Part shown: piece by piece, positions 8,849 through 18,301 of the stretch
Layout of the letters: each line of letters opens with the position of its first letter
Numbering within the stretch: the first letter of the stretch is position 1
Assembly (NCBI GenBank): GCA_045130665.1
Contig: JBGUQC010000004.1
Span: 648,625 to 712,624, forward strand
From: RGIG8124 sp045130665
GTDB taxonomy: Bacteria; Bacillota; Clostridia; Christensenellales; CAG-917
Reading direction: 5' to 3'
Length of the DNA stretch: 64,000 nucleotides
Made by a program: the position numbers and the translations under genes
Notes under the pieces: generated by a model
Told to the model about the DNA's origin: nothing
Databases searched by the model: none
The model's input: the letters and a program-made list of their open reading frames with translations, nothing else

Positions 8849-9376
8849 TTATACTGGCATACCTGTTTGTTCTTTTGCCCAACATGCAACCATGTATTCT
8901 GAAATAACTGCTTTAGATCCTCTTATGGCTAATCCTGGAGCGATTTCAGCGCCTTTGCATATCTTTTTGATATCTTCTTCACTATTTCCTAAACCGCTGC
9001 CTTCGTGCGTCATAAGAGGCAATACCTTTTTGCCTTCAAAGTTTAATCTTTCAATTAAGCTAAAGATGGCACATGGATATGTACCCCACCAGCATGGGCC
9101 ACAAATAAAGATATTGTCATATACTGAAATATCATCTAAATATGCTTTAAGTTTTGGGCGCTCATTATTCTTTAATTCTTTTTTGGCCTCTTCAATACAT
9201 TTCATGTATTTTTTGTTGTATGGACGTTTTGTCTCTACTTGAAACAAATCTCCGCCAACGGCTCTTTGGATATATTCGGCGCAGACTTCAGTATTACCTT
9301 TGTCTATACTTTTTATCTCGCCACCGAAATAATTCTCACCTGTTCTAGAATAATAAATGATTAGGTTTTTGCTCAT
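8849..9376 (-). CDS. Flavodoxin-family protein
   Basis: The 175-residue protein begins with the FMN phosphate-loop motif as LIIYYSRTGENYFGG (residues 5-19). It continues as a Rossmann-like flavodoxin with FICGPCWWGTYPCAIFSLI and THEGSGLGNSEEDI, close to the Flavodoxin_4 type. Such proteins carry electrons or act as NAD(P)H-dependent reductases. The gene overlaps the sufB-like stop by one base, so it belongs to the suf operon. A role in supplying electrons to Fe-S assembly is a reasonable inference. The N-terminus has an unusual insert between TGEN and the first helix. Confidence 0.88.
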   Translation of the reverse strand: MSKNLIIYYSRTGENYFGGEIKSIDKGNTEVCAEYIQRAVGGDLFQVETKRPYNKKYMKCIEEAKKELKNNERPKLKAYLDDISVYDNIFICGPCWWGTYPCAIFSLIERLNFEGKKVLPLMTHEGSGLGNSEEDIKKICKGAEIAPGLAIRGSKAVISEYMVACWAKEQTGMPV

Positions 9377-10302
9377 TATTTTAAGAATCCGTTTATGATT
9401 TGTTCTTCGGCTTCCTTTTCGGTTAAGCCTAGAGTCATTAATTTATCTAATTGTTCGCCTGCAATCTTACCAATAGCTGCCTCGTGGATTAATCTTGCAT
9501 ATACATCATTTGCATTAATCTTTGGTATTGCACTTACTTGTCCGTTATCCATTAAGATAGCATCACACTCTGTGTGTCCGTTACATTTATTATTTCCGTT
9601 TACACAAGAAATATATGTTTGATGCGAGTTATCTGTTGCAACTGAACGAGATATTACATGTGCTCCACTATCTACACCATCTAAATCTACCAAGAAGTCT
9701 GTTGTTGCAGTTTGGTTACCATGTGTTAATATCTTTTCTTTTATAACTAGGATTGCCTTATCTTTTAGTTTTGCAACTGTCTTTCTATATGTTGAATCTA
9801 CTCCCTTAATTTGAGCAGTATTCATTTCCATATATCCGCCTTCTTCTATCTCAACTTCTGTTGTTGGATTAAGTACTCTTTCACCAGTTCCTTCGCCCTC
9901 TCCGTAATGGTTTTCAATGTATTTTACTTTTGCGTTTTTACCTACGTGGAAAGCATGAATTCCATCATGTTCGGACTTAAGTCCGCCAGCATTATGAATA
10001 CCACAACCTGCAACGATTAAAACATCTGCATTTTCACCGATATAAAAATCATTGTAGACTAAATCATTTAATCCAGTTTGAGTTAAAATAACTGGAATAT
10101 CTACTCTTTCGTTCTTTGTGTTTGGCTTAATAATAATATCTATTCCTGGCTTATCTTCTTTTGTTCTAATATCTATATTAGCTGTTACTCTACGTCCTGC
10201 TAATTGTCCATCTGAACGAAGGTTATATGCACCCTCTGGGATGGACTCATAACCAGCTATTTCTTTAAGCATATTCTTTTGAATTCCATTTAATTCGCCC
10301 AT
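9376..10302 (-). CDS. SufB/SufD-family Fe-S scaffold protein (minimal SUF type)
   Basis: The product (about 308 residues) is a short SufB/SufD homologue. It shows the right-handed beta-helix core pattern (VLIVAGCGIHNAG, EIEEGGYMEMNTAQIKG) and the C-terminal family block SAIPKINANDVYARLIHEAA. It is much shorter than SufB (about 470). The frame opens at a GTG (10314), but the ATG at 10302, preceded by GAGGTG six bases away, is the better start. With SufC directly upstream and no SufS or SufU nearby, this resembles the two-gene minimal SUF (SMS-type) systems of anaerobes. Whether it functions as scaffold alone is inferred. Confidence 0.88.
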   Translation of the reverse strand: MGELNGIQKNMLKEIAGYESIPEGAYNLRSDGQLAGRRVTANIDIRTKEDKPGIDIIIKPNTKNERVDIPVILTQTGLNDLVYNDFYIGENADVLIVAGCGIHNAGGLKSEHDGIHAFHVGKNAKVKYIENHYGEGEGTGERVLNPTTEVEIEEGGYMEMNTAQIKGVDSTYRKTVAKLKDKAILVIKEKILTHGNQTATTDFLVDLDGVDSGAHVISRSVATDNSHQTYISCVNGNNKCNGHTECDAILMDNGQVSAIPKINANDVYARLIHEAAIGKIAGEQLDKLMTLGLTEKEAEEQIINGFLK

Positions 10303-10310
10303 AGTGCACC

Positions 10311-11030
10311 TCACATCTTATCTGCAAGAGTTCTGCAGATGTTTTGAGATAGTAATCCTGGAAGGATATCTTCCTTTGTACCATCGTTTGTTATTTTGCC
10401 ACTTGTAATAACTATTATTCTTTGAGCCATTTCTAAGATACGTTCTTGGTGAGAAATAATAAGTATTGAACCCTTTGTTTTTTCTTCCAACTTTTCAAAG
10501 ACAGAAATAAGGTTATTAAAGCTCCATAAATCTATTCCTGCTTCTGGTTCATCAAAGAGTGTAAGTTTTGGAGATCTTGCCATTGCTGTTGCTATTTCTA
10601 TTCTCTTTAATTCGCCACCAGATAAATCACCGTTTACTTCTCTATCTACATATTCTCTAGCACAGAGGCCAACCTCTGAAAGGTATGAACAGATTTCTGT
10701 TATTCCAAGGTTTTTACCACTTGCTAAAGAGATTAAATCACTGACAGTAATTCCCTTAAATTTAACTGGTGCTTGGAAAGCATAACCGATACCCATCTTA
10801 GCACGTTCTGTGATGGATAAATTTGTAATATCTTTACCATCAAAGAAGATTTGTCCTGAGGTAGGTTTATAAAGGCCCATAATTAATTTAGCAAGTGTAG
10901 ACTTGCCTCCTCCATTTGGACCAGTGAATGCAATAAATTTCTCATTTATTTTGAGAGATATGTTATCAATGATTGTTTTTTCTCCAAGGTCTGTATCTAC
11001 CTTAAAAGAAACATTTTTTAATTCTAACAT
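10311..11030 (-). CDS. sufC: SufC, Fe-S assembly ABC ATPase
   Basis: This 239-residue ATPase has Walker A GPNGGGKSTLAKL (about residues 37-49), Q-loop YAFQAPVKFKGI, signature LSGGELKRIEI, Walker B LTLFDEPEAGIDL and the switch His in ISHQ. The FDEPEAGID block and the FQAP Q-loop are typical of SufC rather than of transporters. SufC powers the SufB/SufD scaffold in the cytosol. It is the first gene of the suf operon and leaves 8 bases before the sufB-like start. Confidence 0.95.
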   Translation of the reverse strand: MLELKNVSFKVDTDLGEKTIIDNISLKINEKFIAFTGPNGGGKSTLAKLIMGLYKPTSGQIFFDGKDITNLSITERAKMGIGYAFQAPVKFKGITVSDLISLASGKNLGITEICSYLSEVGLCAREYVDREVNGDLSGGELKRIEIATAMARSPKLTLFDEPEAGIDLWSFNNLISVFEKLEEKTKGSILIISHQERILEMAQRIIVITSGKITNDGTKEDILPGLLSQNICRTLADKM

Positions 11031-11056
11031 GGCTTTATTCTCCTATTGTGTTTGCA

Positions 11057-11065
11057 ATTATATCA
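11057..11065 (-). promoter_or_regulatory. Extended -10 promoter element for the suf operon
   Basis: On the minus strand the bases read TGATATAAT (extended -10, TGn-TATAAT), about 27 bases before the sufC ATG. No good -35 element is visible, as is common for extended -10 promoters. Confidence 0.5.
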
Positions 11066-11092
11066 CAAGCACAATTCAACCGCTATAAAAAA

Positions 11093-12037
11093 TTATATTT
11101 TTTCTAAATACCAAGAAACTGTCTTTTGTATGCCCTCGTCAAATGAGAATTTTGGGAACCAATTTAATTCGTTTCCAATTTTATCTTTCAGCATAGGATA
11201 TCTTAAATCATGTCCTTTTCTATCTTGGACAAACTTGATTTTAGCATCTTTATTCATAGTTTTAGATATAGCATTAATCAAGTCTAAATTGCTAAGATCT
11301 GTATCTGAACAAATATTATAAATATTTGCCTTCTCCCCCTTCCTTACAACTAAATCTATTGCTATACAATTATCCTCTACATAAATCCAGTTTCTTATAT
11401 TACTTCCATCTCCATATACTGGAATGTCTTTCTTATTTTGAATTGCATCTATAACAACTGGAATAAACTTCTCGCTATGTTGATAAGGACCGAAATTATT
11501 TGAGGATCTTGTTATAGTTGCATCTAATCCATATGTCCTAACATATGCAAGAACCATTAAATCTGCAGAAGCTTTACTTGCGGCATATGGGCTAGATGGT
11601 TTTAGTGTGGATGATTCTGTAAAATATTCTTTTGTATCTAATGGCACATCTCCGTATACTTCGTCTGTAGATACTTGGTGGAATCTTTTAACTCCATACT
11701 TTAAACAAGCATCCATAAGAACTTGTGTTCCAAGCACATTTGTCTTTGTGAATAAATCTGGATTTTGTATCGAATTATCTACATGACTTTCAGCTGCAAA
11801 ATTAATAACAATATCTGGTTTATATTCTTTGAATATACTATCTATTGTTTCTTTATCTGTGATGTCTGCCTTTACAAATGTAAATTTAGGATTATCCTTA
11901 ACATCTTTTAGGTTATCTAGAGAGCCTGCATATGTTAAAGAGTCTATGCAAATAATGTCATCTGTATAATGACTTAATTCGTATCTTATGAAGTTGCAGC
12001 CTATGAAGCCGGCTCCGCCTGTTATTACTATTCTCAT
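11093..12037 (-). CDS. rfbB: dTDP-glucose 4,6-dehydratase
   Basis: This 314-residue short-chain dehydrogenase-type sugar-nucleotide enzyme has the NAD-binding GGAGFIGCNF at residues 7-16, the FAAESHVDNSI motif, catalytic STDEVYGD and SPYAASKASADL (Tyr-Lys pair), and the family block RSSNNFGPYQHSEKFIPV. RmlB converts dTDP-glucose to dTDP-4-keto-6-deoxyglucose for rhamnose and related cell-surface sugars. Other nucleotide-sugar 4,6-dehydratases are possible, but the DEVYGD and NNFGPYQ blocks favour dTDP-glucose. It stands alone here, without other rml genes. A promoter lies only about 12 bases upstream of its ATG, so the 5' leader is very short. Confidence 0.9.
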   Translation of the reverse strand: MRIVITGGAGFIGCNFIRYELSHYTDDIICIDSLTYAGSLDNLKDVKDNPKFTFVKADITDKETIDSIFKEYKPDIVINFAAESHVDNSIQNPDLFTKTNVLGTQVLMDACLKYGVKRFHQVSTDEVYGDVPLDTKEYFTESSTLKPSSPYAASKASADLMVLAYVRTYGLDATITRSSNNFGPYQHSEKFIPVVIDAIQNKKDIPVYGDGSNIRNWIYVEDNCIAIDLVVRKGEKANIYNICSDTDLSNLDLINAISKTMNKDAKIKFVQDRKGHDLRYPMLKDKIGNELNWFPKFSFDEGIQKTVSWYLEKI

Positions 12038-12048
12038 CGTCTTAATAT

Positions 12049-12076
12049 AGTATATTAAAAAATGTTAGATAGTCAA
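12049..12076 (-). promoter_or_regulatory. Promoter for the dTDP-glucose dehydratase gene
   Basis: On the minus strand TTGACT (12071-12076), 16 bases and TATACT (12049-12054) form a good promoter. The predicted start site is only a few bases from the ATG at 12037, and no Shine-Dalgarno sequence is seen, so the mRNA may be nearly leaderless. Confidence 0.55.
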
Positions 12077-12078
12077 GG

Positions 12079-12106
12079 TTCAATGAATTGCAAAACATAT
12101 TATAAT
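12079..12106 (+). promoter_or_regulatory. Promoter for malic enzyme
   Basis: TTCAAT (12079-12084), a 16-base spacer and TATAAT (12101-12106) lie 35 bases before the malic enzyme ATG, divergent from the dehydratase promoter. Confidence 0.5.
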
Positions 12107-12141
12107 TGTTTTATACTATTCAACATAAAGGAAGGTATTTT

Positions 12142-13311
12142 ATGAACTATTTCGAAGAATCATTAAAGCTCCACTACAATCTTCAAGGCAAAATTGAAGT
12201 AGTAGCAAGAGCAGAAGTTAGTAACAAAGAAGAATTATCTCTTGCATATACCCCAGGTGTTGCACAACCATGTTTAGAAATTCAAAAAGATTTATCTAAA
12301 TCTTATGAGTTAACTAGAAGATGGAACCTAGTTGCTGTTGTAACAGATGGAACTGCAGTACTTGGACTTGGAGACATTGGTCCAGAAGCTGGTATGCCAG
12401 TTATGGAAGGTAAATGTGTTCTCTTTAAGAAATTCGGCAATGTAGATGCCTTCCCTATTTGTGTTAAAAGTAAAGATGTAGATGAAATAGTTAAAACTAT
12501 TGCACTCATATCTGGATCCTTTGGTGGCATCAACTTAGAAGACATATCTGCTCCACGTTGTTTTGAAATTGAAGAAAAGCTCAAGGAATGTACAGATATT
12601 CCTATCTTCCATGATGACCAACACGGAACAGCAGTTGTATGTACTGCAGCAATGATTAACTCACTTAAGTTAGTTAACAAGAAGTTTGAAGACTGCACTA
12701 TTGTTATTTCTGGTGCAGGTGCAGCTGGTGTTGCTATTTGTAATTTATTACAAAAGTTTGGCGCAAAGGATGTTATTGTTTGTGATAGAAAAGGTGCTAT
12801 CAATGCAACAAACAGACCAACAGTTGAATACAAAGCACAACTTGGTGCAAGAACAAACAAGAGACAAATAGATGGTTCACTTGCAGATGCAATGAAAGGT
12901 GCAGATATCTTTATTGGTGTTTCAGCTCCAGGAATTGTTTCCAAAGAAATGGTTGAGTCTATGAATAAAGACCCATTAATTTTTGCGATGTCCAACCCAA
13001 CTCCAGAAATAGATCCAGATTTAGCAAAAGAAGCTGGTGCAAAAATAGTTGGAACAGGACGTAGTGATTATCCAAACCAAATAAATAACGTTCTCGCCTT
13101 CCCTGGCATCTTTAGAGGCGCTTTAGATGCTCATGCAACAACTATTAACGAAGAGATGAAAGTGGCCGCTGCAAAGGCTTTGGCGTCTTTAGTTTCAGAT
13201 GACGAACTTAATGTAGACTACATCCTTCCAAAACCATTTGATCCAAGAGTTTGTGGTGTTGTATCCTCTGCTGTTAAACAAGCTGCTATAGATACAAAAG
13301 TTTGTAGATAA
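12142..13311 (+). CDS. NAD(P)-dependent malic enzyme (short form)
   Basis: The 389-residue protein oxidatively decarboxylates malate to pyruvate and CO2. Family features are SLAYTPGVAQPCLEI near residue 36, VTDGTAVLGLGDIG near 66-79, the divalent-metal and substrate block FHDDQHGTAV, the Rossmann motif ISGAGAAGVAI and AMSNPTPEI. The frame is open from 12106, but the ATG at 12142, preceded by AAAGGAAGG, starts the standard N-terminus. This is the short bacterial form (about 390 residues) without a phosphotransacetylase domain. It is a single-gene unit with its own promoter and terminator. Confidence 0.95.
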   Translation: MNYFEESLKLHYNLQGKIEVVARAEVSNKEELSLAYTPGVAQPCLEIQKDLSKSYELTRRWNLVAVVTDGTAVLGLGDIGPEAGMPVMEGKCVLFKKFGNVDAFPICVKSKDVDEIVKTIALISGSFGGINLEDISAPRCFEIEEKLKECTDIPIFHDDQHGTAVVCTAAMINSLKLVNKKFEDCTIVISGAGAAGVAICNLLQKFGAKDVIVCDRKGAINATNRPTVEYKAQLGARTNKRQIDGSLADAMKGADIFIGVSAPGIVSKEMVESMNKDPLIFAMSNPTPEIDPDLAKEAGAKIVGTGRSDYPNQINNVLAFPGIFRGALDAHATTINEEMKVAAAKALASLVSDDELNVDYILPKPFDPRVCGVVSSAVKQAAIDTKVCR

Positions 13312-13333
13312 TAATCTTAGTAATTAAAAAAAT

Positions 13334-13363
13334 AACTCCTTGCAAAACGCAGGGAGTTTTTTA
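13334..13363 (+). terminator. Terminator of the malic enzyme gene
   Basis: AACTCCTTGC pairs with GCAGGGAGTT around AAAAC and is followed by a T-rich run (13357-13365). Confidence 0.9.
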
Positions 13364-13370
13364 TTTATAA

Positions 13371-13402
13371 TAAAACACCCACAGCATTTCTGCCATGGGT
13401 GT
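13371..13402 (-). terminator. Terminator of the lipoprotein operon
   Basis: ACACCCA and TGGGTGT pair, with an inner GCA/TGC. On the minus strand the hairpin is followed by TTTTATTATAAATA. It lies just past the stop of the large lipoprotein gene. Confidence 0.75.
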
Positions 13403-13422
13403 AGTTGTATTGACTTTAATTA

Positions 13423-16400
13423 TTATCCCGCATAATCAAAGAGACCTGTAAATATACCCAATGCTTCTCCACCAGAGCCAACATGGATACAAATATAATT
13501 ATGTGGTACACTAAATGCTTGAATAGTTGCATATCCTGCTTCTTGAGAAAGTTCAGTATATTCTGCATTTCTTAATACATATGTTTCATCTTGTGGAACT
13601 GCAATACACATTGCATTGCCGACAGAGAATGCTGGAGGACCGATTTGGTTCCAATATGCAATAGAATCATAAGTTGTTGCTGGTTCTTCGCCAACAGCGC
13701 TAATTCTATTTAGAGCATCACCTTGATATGAAACATAACATTGTCCTTGAGATGAAACGCAAATAAGATTAAATTTGTTATTCTGCAAGAATGTCTTATG
13801 GAAATATCCGTTGAGTAATCCATCTAATGCTTTTAATGTTGGTACTTGTCCTGGAGCGAAAATATCAAACCAAACTTCTTCACCTGTAATAAAGTTTTCT
13901 AACTTACTATTAGAATCAATTATGACTCTTGGTATTTCAATATAATCACTAGTATTTAGTGCACCATCATTCTTAAGGTCATCTGTTTGTTGTGTAACAA
14001 TCATAAGAGGACCACCAGCACGTTTAAAGTGACAATTCTTAACATTGACTTCTGTTTCTCCTAAAGCATAAATTGCGTTTAGATATGAATCATAAGATTT
14101 TAGTTTCTCGTAATGACAAACTGTATAATCTCTACTGAAGAATGAAATGAAACAAGAGTTTGCATTTATATTGTATAAATTTGAATGACAGAAGTGTGTC
14201 TTAACGAAGATAATACCTCCGCCATATACTGGATTATCTGCCATACCTTCACTCATAGTAGTTGAACCATCTAACAATAATTGCTTTGGAGATGCATTGC
14301 CTCTAACCATAAAGTTATCAAATGAGAATAGTTCATCATTTTCTTCGCTTTCTGTTGGTGTTTCGCCTAAATCTGTTAAATAACGCCATCCTTGGTTTAC
14401 ACCATTTTCATATCTAACATCCCAGCCTCTTACATCAAGGAATGAAATCTTAGACATATAATCCATATAGTATGCATCACGTCCATCTGGATGTTCTATG
14501 CCTGATGGTTCAAATGAACAAACAAGTGGGAGTTTTGATAAATCAATATCAAAGAAATTACCATGGATTGAGAAGTCCTCACCATTTTGCATATCATATT
14601 GTAATAATCCCCATTCTTGATCCCATAAGAATGATCTTTCTAATGGCCCACCTAATTCGGTTGGAACATCTTCTGGTCTATATTTTGTATCACCATATTT
14701 ATAGTAAACATTATAGTTACTTGGAAGAGTAAACCAGAATTCTTGTGGGAGAGCATCTTTTGTTACAACGAGATTATCGTGTAATATAATTGATGAATAT
14801 CTCTTTCCAGTAAGACCTAATTCAGATTTGATAGAATCCCAGAATTTTCTTCCGTTTGGATATTTGGATGTAGTTTGGTTTCTTGTAGCGTCACTTGGTT
14901 GTTCAAGTAAACAAATTTCACGGGAATCGTAAATGTTATATCCCTTTACAACTTTAACTGTCCACTCGACTGGGTTAATATCATCTGGATCATATACAAA
15001 TTCGTTTGGATCTGGAAGAACAGATAACTTAAATGATTTATTTTCAGCAGCTGTTGTAAATTGATATTTATTCTCGTTTGTTGTTTCTGTCAAATATTTA
15101 ACTCCACCATGAGACCATTCTATTGTATAAGTACCAGTTTTAGTTGCGTCAAGAGGAGTTGCATTAGAACCATCTACAAGATAAATAGTACTTGATGCTG
15201 CAAATGATGTTAGTGTTGTTTTTGTAGCATTAATAATATCAATTTGGTTGAATGTTGGAACAAATCTATATGGATTATCATTTCCAACAATATAATCTTC
15301 ATGATCATTAACAAAGAGTGCACCCTCAAATGCTTGAGAATTTACATTATCTTGGTTTGCTCTTCCATAAGCAAGAGTTGCATTGTATTTTACCAATGAT
15401 TGTGGTAATGAGAATTCATCTACACCATTTCCACTAACAAGAACATTGATAACAAATTCTGCGGAACGAGTATAACCATTATATAAATAGTTAATCTTAA
15501 CTTCTCTATTTCCAGATACTAAAGCAATATTATCAAGCTCCAATTGAGTAAGTGATTGATAATTTCCTTCAACTTTAAGTTCAAAACTTACAACACCATA
15601 TAAGAATGATTGTCCATCGTTTTGTAAAATATTGATTTCTTCTTGTCCCTTATATTCATAATTACCTAAAACTCTAAGTGCAATTAAGAATTTTTCAACT
15701 TCACCATTCTTAACAATCTTAGTAGGAATTGAGGTTGGATCAACTTGGATACTATTTAATATATCTTTTACAACGAGAGTAATACCGTTGTTTTCTACTC
15801 CTGCATAAGCAACTGTTACTGTCTTTGTTCCTGGAACTGTAATACTATTTCCAGAGAATGTATATCCACTTTCTACAAGTTGTGATGTACCTGATTTATA
15901 GTTTGCATAAACTTGAAGTCCGGCAAAATTTGTAAATACAGAACCTTCTGTCTTATTTACATTTGTTTCAAAGCTTGTTGTTCCTTGAAGTGATAAGCTT
16001 AATACATAGTCTGTAACATTAATGTTAAATGAAATTTCTTTTCCTTCGAATTTAATTGTAACTGTCTTTTGTCCTGCAGTTGCTGTAAATGCATTTAAAT
16101 TTGTAGTGACATCAACTGAACCATTGTAGAATGCTAAAGCACCATATGCGATTTCTTCTTCACCGAAGTTCTTGATTGCTTTGACAACAAGTCCGTCAAA
16201 GTCAACATCTTCTTCAACCAAATATGCGACCTTGGTTGGTTCTGATACAACTTGAAGATCTGTTACATTATTTGTGATTGTAAGATTAAATGATGTTGTT
16301 TTATTTAGATAATTAATATTAACTGCAACTGAATTTGCTCCAATAGGGGCTATCTTAGTAAGGTTATCAAGACTTGTGACTAATGCATCATTATAATAAA

Positions 16401-17778
16401 TTTTGACACCTTTTGTTTCAAAATCTGCATAAGAAATTACATCGTTTGGAGTTGTTCCATCTTTATAAACACCTGTTATGACAAGTCCATCAAGTGAAAC
16501 ACCTGTTGCACCAGCTGTATAAGAATTAGCAGTTGGTTGACTTGATACAGTTAATGATTCAAGAACACTTTCCTTTTCTGCTACTGTAACAGAGAATGTT
16601 GCTGTCTTGCCTTGATATTTTACTGTAATAACTTTTGTGCCGGCTGTTGTTGTTAATGCATCAAAATTAATTGCTGCATCATTTGCGTTTACGCACTCAA
16701 CACCGAATGCTGTTAATGATATTTCTTGAGGTGCACTTCCTGCATATGCTACATTAACCTTAACATCAGCAAAATCATCTATTGAAATCTCATCATCAAC
16801 AACATAGTTGAGTTGAACACCTGTTGTTACTAATGAAATAGATTCAACATATGTTGCAACTTGAATAGCTATATCCTTTTCACCATCAACATTTTGATAT
16901 GATGCTTTTGCGGTAACAATCTTTGTTCCAGAGGATGATGTTAAACTATTGGAATCAGTTAATTCTACAGAACCAAGATAGAAAGTTACAGCAATGTTGT
17001 TAACTTTTGTTCCACTTCTATAGATTGCAGATGCTGAAATTGTATTAAACGCAACTGGATCGCCAACTTTATAGTTTGTTTTGAAGTTATTTGGAACATT
17101 TATTGCAACTTCATCCAATACATCATTGACTGTTATTGTAAATGAATCAGTTGATTTAACAGTACCATAACGTACCTTAATTGCTTTTGAACCAACTTCA
17201 TCTGTGATTCTAGACAAGTTACTTAATGATATAATTTCTGCGTCATCAATTACGAATGAGAGGTTTGAATCTGTAAGAGCAATTACTCTCTTATCATATC
17301 CATCATATACTGCTTTAATTACTAGGCCTTCGAATGATACGGCATCTTTAACATTGTATTGCGTTTTAAATGTTGATGATGGCGGATCGATTTCAACACC
17401 AGTTAAAACAGCAATATGTTTCTCATTGACTTTAATTGTGACACTTCTAACAATGTTAGAATACTTAATTTCAACAATTTTTGTTCCAATTGATTCGGTA
17501 ATTTTGGATAACTCGTCAAGAGAAATCTGCTCACCATCAACTTTAATTGTAACTTTATCAAGAGGAATTGCTTCTTGAGAGCCATCTGAGAATGTGGCAT
17601 ACATTTTGATTTTTGTTAAATCAACTTGATCACCAACTTCATAAGTCTTTGCGAATTCTTCAAAGTCTACTACAAAATCTTGCATTTGATATTTACCGCC
17701 ATTACATGCTGTAAATGCGGTGGAACATACTAATACAAGTAGTAAGACAATAAACAATATACCTATTTTATGTCTCAT
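13423..17778 (-). CDS. Giant surface lipoprotein with eight Ig-like repeats and a large C-terminal domain
   Basis: This 1451-residue protein starts with a lipoprotein signal peptide ending in the lipobox-like STAFTAC (Cys about residue 25). Residues about 28-800 are eight tandem bacterial Ig-like modules of 80-100 residues. Each has a YxxGDxxxFxxLxVxAxY strand pattern and ends in GTKxVxVxYxG...FxIxV. The remaining 650 residues are different, rich in Asn, Tyr and Phe, with short strands (NVKNCHFKRAGGPLMIV) that suggest a beta-helix. It is the last gene of an operon with an ABC exporter-like pair and a small anchored protein. AAGGAGAT precedes the ATG. Probable roles are adhesion or glycan binding; the true function is not known. 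Confidence 0.8.
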   Translation of the reverse strand: MRHKIGILFIVLLLVLVCSTAFTACNGGKYQMQDFVVDFEEFAKTYEVGDQVDLTKIKMYATFSDGSQEAIPLDKVTIKVDGEQISLDELSKITESIGTKIVEIKYSNIVRSVTIKVNEKHIAVLTGVEIDPPSSTFKTQYNVKDAVSFEGLVIKAVYDGYDKRVIALTDSNLSFVIDDAEIISLSNLSRITDEVGSKAIKVRYGTVKSTDSFTITVNDVLDEVAINVPNNFKTNYKVGDPVAFNTISASAIYRSGTKVNNIAVTFYLGSVELTDSNSLTSSSGTKIVTAKASYQNVDGEKDIAIQVATYVESISLVTTGVQLNYVVDDEISIDDFADVKVNVAYAGSAPQEISLTAFGVECVNANDAAINFDALTTTAGTKVITVKYQGKTATFSVTVAEKESVLESLTVSSQPTANSYTAGATGVSLDGLVITGVYKDGTTPNDVISYADFETKGVKIYYNDALVTSLDNLTKIAPIGANSVAVNINYLNKTTSFNLTITNNVTDLQVVSEPTKVAYLVEEDVDFDGLVVKAIKNFGEEEIAYGALAFYNGSVDVTTNLNAFTATAGQKTVTIKFEGKEISFNINVTDYVLSLSLQGTTSFETNVNKTEGSVFTNFAGLQVYANYKSGTSQLVESGYTFSGNSITVPGTKTVTVAYAGVENNGITLVVKDILNSIQVDPTSIPTKIVKNGEVEKFLIALRVLGNYEYKGQEEINILQNDGQSFLYGVVSFELKVEGNYQSLTQLELDNIALVSGNREVKINYLYNGYTRSAEFVINVLVSGNGVDEFSLPQSLVKYNATLAYGRANQDNVNSQAFEGALFVNDHEDYIVGNDNPYRFVPTFNQIDIINATKTTLTSFAASSTIYLVDGSNATPLDATKTGTYTIEWSHGGVKYLTETTNENKYQFTTAAENKSFKLSVLPDPNEFVYDPDDINPVEWTVKVVKGYNIYDSREICLLEQPSDATRNQTTSKYPNGRKFWDSIKSELGLTGKRYSSIILHDNLVVTKDALPQEFWFTLPSNYNVYYKYGDTKYRPEDVPTELGGPLERSFLWDQEWGLLQYDMQNGEDFSIHGNFFDIDLSKLPLVCSFEPSGIEHPDGRDAYYMDYMSKISFLDVRGWDVRYENGVNQGWRYLTDLGETPTESEENDELFSFDNFMVRGNASPKQLLLDGSTTMSEGMADNPVYGGGIIFVKTHFCHSNLYNINANSCFISFFSRDYTVCHYEKLKSYDSYLNAIYALGETEVNVKNCHFKRAGGPLMIVTQQTDDLKNDGALNTSDYIEIPRVIIDSNSKLENFITGEEVWFDIFAPGQVPTLKALDGLLNGYFHKTFLQNNKFNLICVSSQGQCYVSYQGDALNRISAVGEEPATTYDSIAYWNQIGPPAFSVGNAMCIAVPQDETYVLRNAEYTELSQEAGYATIQAFSVPHNYICIHVGSGGEALGIFTGLFDYAG

Positions 17779-17802
17779 GGTTTAATCTCCTTTTTTTTTG
17801 TT

Positions 17803-18300
17803 TTATACTTTTAACGATATTCCAATATCTGCTCTTACGGTTGAACCATCGTGTGATGTGATGATAATTGAAATAGTTTTTGGCTTTAAAAAGACGAATT
17901 CATATGTTTCTTCGTCAAAATATACTGACCCTTCTACTGCATTTTTATCATATGCGAATGTTAACTCCTTATTTGAAGCATTGTAAGGGACTATTGTATA
18001 TAATATTTTTATTCTATTAGGGTTAGATTCTAGACTTTCTGGTGACATATCATATGTGCCTGGCATAAAATAGCCAGCATAGTGATCAGTTTCTTTACCA
18101 GAACCATCACTTAATCTAACTACTAATTTATATTTTGCATCAACAGATTCATCTCGATTTGTAAACTCAAATCCAGATACCTCTATTGAAGAAATGTAGA
18201 TATTACCCTGCATTTCAACAACTCTAAGGCCAAAGAACTGGACTATTAAAATAGACGCAATATAAGCAACAAATATAGCAAGAATTACTGTCTTCTTCAT
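17803..18300 (-). CDS. Small N-terminally anchored extracytoplasmic protein
   Basis: The 165-residue product has one hydrophobic segment at residues 4-27 (VILAIFVAYIASILIVQFF), acting as signal anchor or signal peptide. A soluble domain follows, rich in beta-strand-like sequence (VDAKYKLVVRLSDGSG, YKLVV). I do not recognise the family. It begins one base before the ABC permease gene ends and is followed after 24 bases by the large lipoprotein, so it probably works with both at the outer face of the membrane. No catalytic motif is seen. Confidence 0.65.
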   Translation of the reverse strand: MKKTVILAIFVAYIASILIVQFFGLRVVEMQGNIYISSIEVSGFEFTNRDESVDAKYKLVVRLSDGSGKETDHYAGYFMPGTYDMSPESLESNPNRIKILYTIVPYNASNKELTFAYDKNAVEGSVYFDEETYEFVFLKPKTISIIITSHDGSTVRADIGISLKV

Positions 18301-18301
18301 A

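Noticed and set aside
14472..14732. An 86-codon plus-strand frame inside the lipoprotein gene
   Set aside because: His- and Leu-rich antisense translation with no ribosome site; a shadow of the lipoprotein gene.
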